From Spirosoma agri (GTDB lineage Bacteria; Bacteroidota; Bacteroidia; Cytophagales; Spirosomataceae), in assembly GCF_010747415.1 (NCBI RefSeq), contig NZ_JAAGNZ010000004.1, positions 62,001 through 126,000 of the forward strand: a stretch of 64,000 bases of DNA, read 5' to 3'. The notes under the pieces were generated by a model. The model searched no databases. It saw only the letters and a program-made list of their open reading frames with translations, and was not told where the DNA came from. Shown here in pieces: positions 62,884-64,000 of this stretch (positions are counted from its first letter, which is position 1; every line of letters begins with the position of its first letter). Both the position numbers and the translations under genes were made by a program.

Positions 62884-63601
62884 TTATTGAATTAAACGGG
62901 CAACGCCAAAGGCAGCCGCAGCCGCCAACGCACCAATCAGCATCACCTTAAACGCCCCGCTAACAGGTGGCTGTCCAGTGACTTTGCTCTTGAAATAGCC
63001 GAAGACAAACAAACAGATCAGGGTCAGTCCGCACGAATACAGCAGGGCCTCATGCGGGCTGGCAAGCAGGAAATAAGGGGATAGCGGCACCAGTCCCCCA
63101 GCTACGTAGGAAAGCCCGATGGTTAGCGCACTTTTCGTGGCCCGGTTGGGGTCCGGCTCGTCAAGCCCCAGTTCATACTGCATCATGAAGTCCACCGCAC
63201 CGGCGGCCCGGCCACTTGGTTTTATCCTTCGCCAGTTCATCGGCGATAGTCGTTTACAAGGCCGGACTCAAGCCCATCTCGGCAAAGACTTTCCGAACTT
63301 CTTCTTTTTCTCGCTCGGGAACGGTTTCCACTTCCATCATCTCCCGCCGACGTTCCGACTCATAATGGTCGGCTTCGGTACGTCCCGCCAGGTAGCCACC
63401 CAAGCCCATGGCAATCGATCCGGCTACGATTTCGGCAATACCTGCCGTAACGACCAGGGATGAATCGGCCACGGCACCGCTCAGACCTGCGGCCAGCGCA
63501 AAGGGAACCGTCAAGCCGTCCGACATACCAATAACGATGTCGGAAATCATGGCTGAACTGCGGAGATGCTGTTCATGGTGGATATAACCCGTATCTGCCA
63601 T
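62884..63601 (-). pseudogene. Broken VIT1/CCC1-family iron/manganese transporter gene
   Basis: Two reading frames together form one VIT1/CCC1 protein. The 5' part (63254-63601) starts with HHEQHLRSSAMISDIVIGMSDG and ends at GLSPAL. The 3' part continues with VDFMMQYELGLDEPDP and two membrane helices. Between them a TAA at 63254-63256 interrupts the frame where CAA would be expected. Then TTIADELAKDKTKW remains readable, and 16 extra bases at 63196-63211 shift the frame before VDFMM. Nonsense change plus frameshift make it non-functional unless suppressed. Intact members import or sequester Fe2+/Mn2+ in membranes. An error in the sequence could mimic one defect but hardly both. Confidence 0.85.
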
Positions 63602-63779
63602 CTAGTTAGGAATGAATTACGTGTTGCGTTCGCCTGCGATGGGTACGGTAAACCAGCCAGTCAGAGACCAATTGGTTACTGATGAAGAAATGGCGGCTTC
63701 GTAGGTTCGCAAACCAACGCCCGATACCACTCCAGGGCGGTAACGGGCATTGATTCATTAGTTTCTATGCATCAAGACG

Positions 63780-64000
<221 letters not shown>

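Noticed and set aside
62884-63240. 3' part of the VIT1/CCC1 gene as a stand-alone gene
   Set aside because: It starts mid-domain and continues the frame-shifted 5' part (63254-63601); the two are one broken gene.

Overview
The window reads as part of a large plasmid or secondary replicon from a Bacteroidota bacterium of the Cytophagales, most like Spirosoma or a close relative. This assignment is inferred from gene content, not from a database search. The evidence is a SusC/SusD pair behind a FecI-type sigma factor and FecR anti-sigma factor, a C-terminal type IX secretion sorting domain, promoters with the Bacteroidota -7 element TAnnTTTG, few Shine-Dalgarno sequences and a moderate GC content. 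Replication and partition functions are present: a Rep_3-type initiator behind an iteron array (1350-3279) and a parA-parB pair (12897-14865). Most of the cargo is ordinary metabolic and envelope genes.

Layout. 1-3279: end of an outer-membrane protein gene, a cold-shock protein, 12 iterons and rep. 3695-12695: an IolW-like oxidoreductase, a GH3 glycosidase, a sugar O-acetyltransferase, a large heme-binding HEAT-repeat protein and an SGNH hydrolase. 12725-14932: a 49-nt palindrome, parB, parA and twin operators. 15280-21048: small orphan genes and a three-subunit PaoABC-type molybdenum aldehyde oxidoreductase operon. 21130-30167: a secreted sugar-dehydrogenase-like protein with a sorting domain, a Na+/H+ antiporter, a serine hydrolase and two orphans. 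30315-38857: sigma factor, FecR, SusC, SusD and a FAD-dependent oxidoreductase, all on the minus strand. 39203-45105: a TonB-domain lipoprotein, wrbA under a 38-nt palindrome, a tyrosine recombinase, a guanidinium exporter gene behind a guanidine-II riboswitch, a small orphan and a glycosidase-like protein. 45287-62146: an apparent envelope-stress block. 62473-64000: an orphan, a broken VIT1/CCC1 gene and the end of katG.

The most interesting signal is in the last third. Five minus-strand transcription units (the RND efflux operon, a TPR protein, a coiled-coil membrane protein, a tiny membrane protein and trehalose synthase/phosphatase) each carry, about 50-115 bp upstream of the start codon, two to four direct repeats of CTTAGA/CTTAAG in an exact 11-bp register. 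This is the architecture of OmpR/PhoB-family response-regulator sites. An OmpR-family regulator and its histidine kinase lie inside the same block (57475-59576). The block therefore looks like a compact two-component regulon whose members are physically clustered.

Other well-supported regulatory finds are the guanidine-II (mini-ykkC) riboswitch ahead of sugE with a matching promoter, the operator-like palindrome abutting the wrbA -7 element, and the two-part iteron array.
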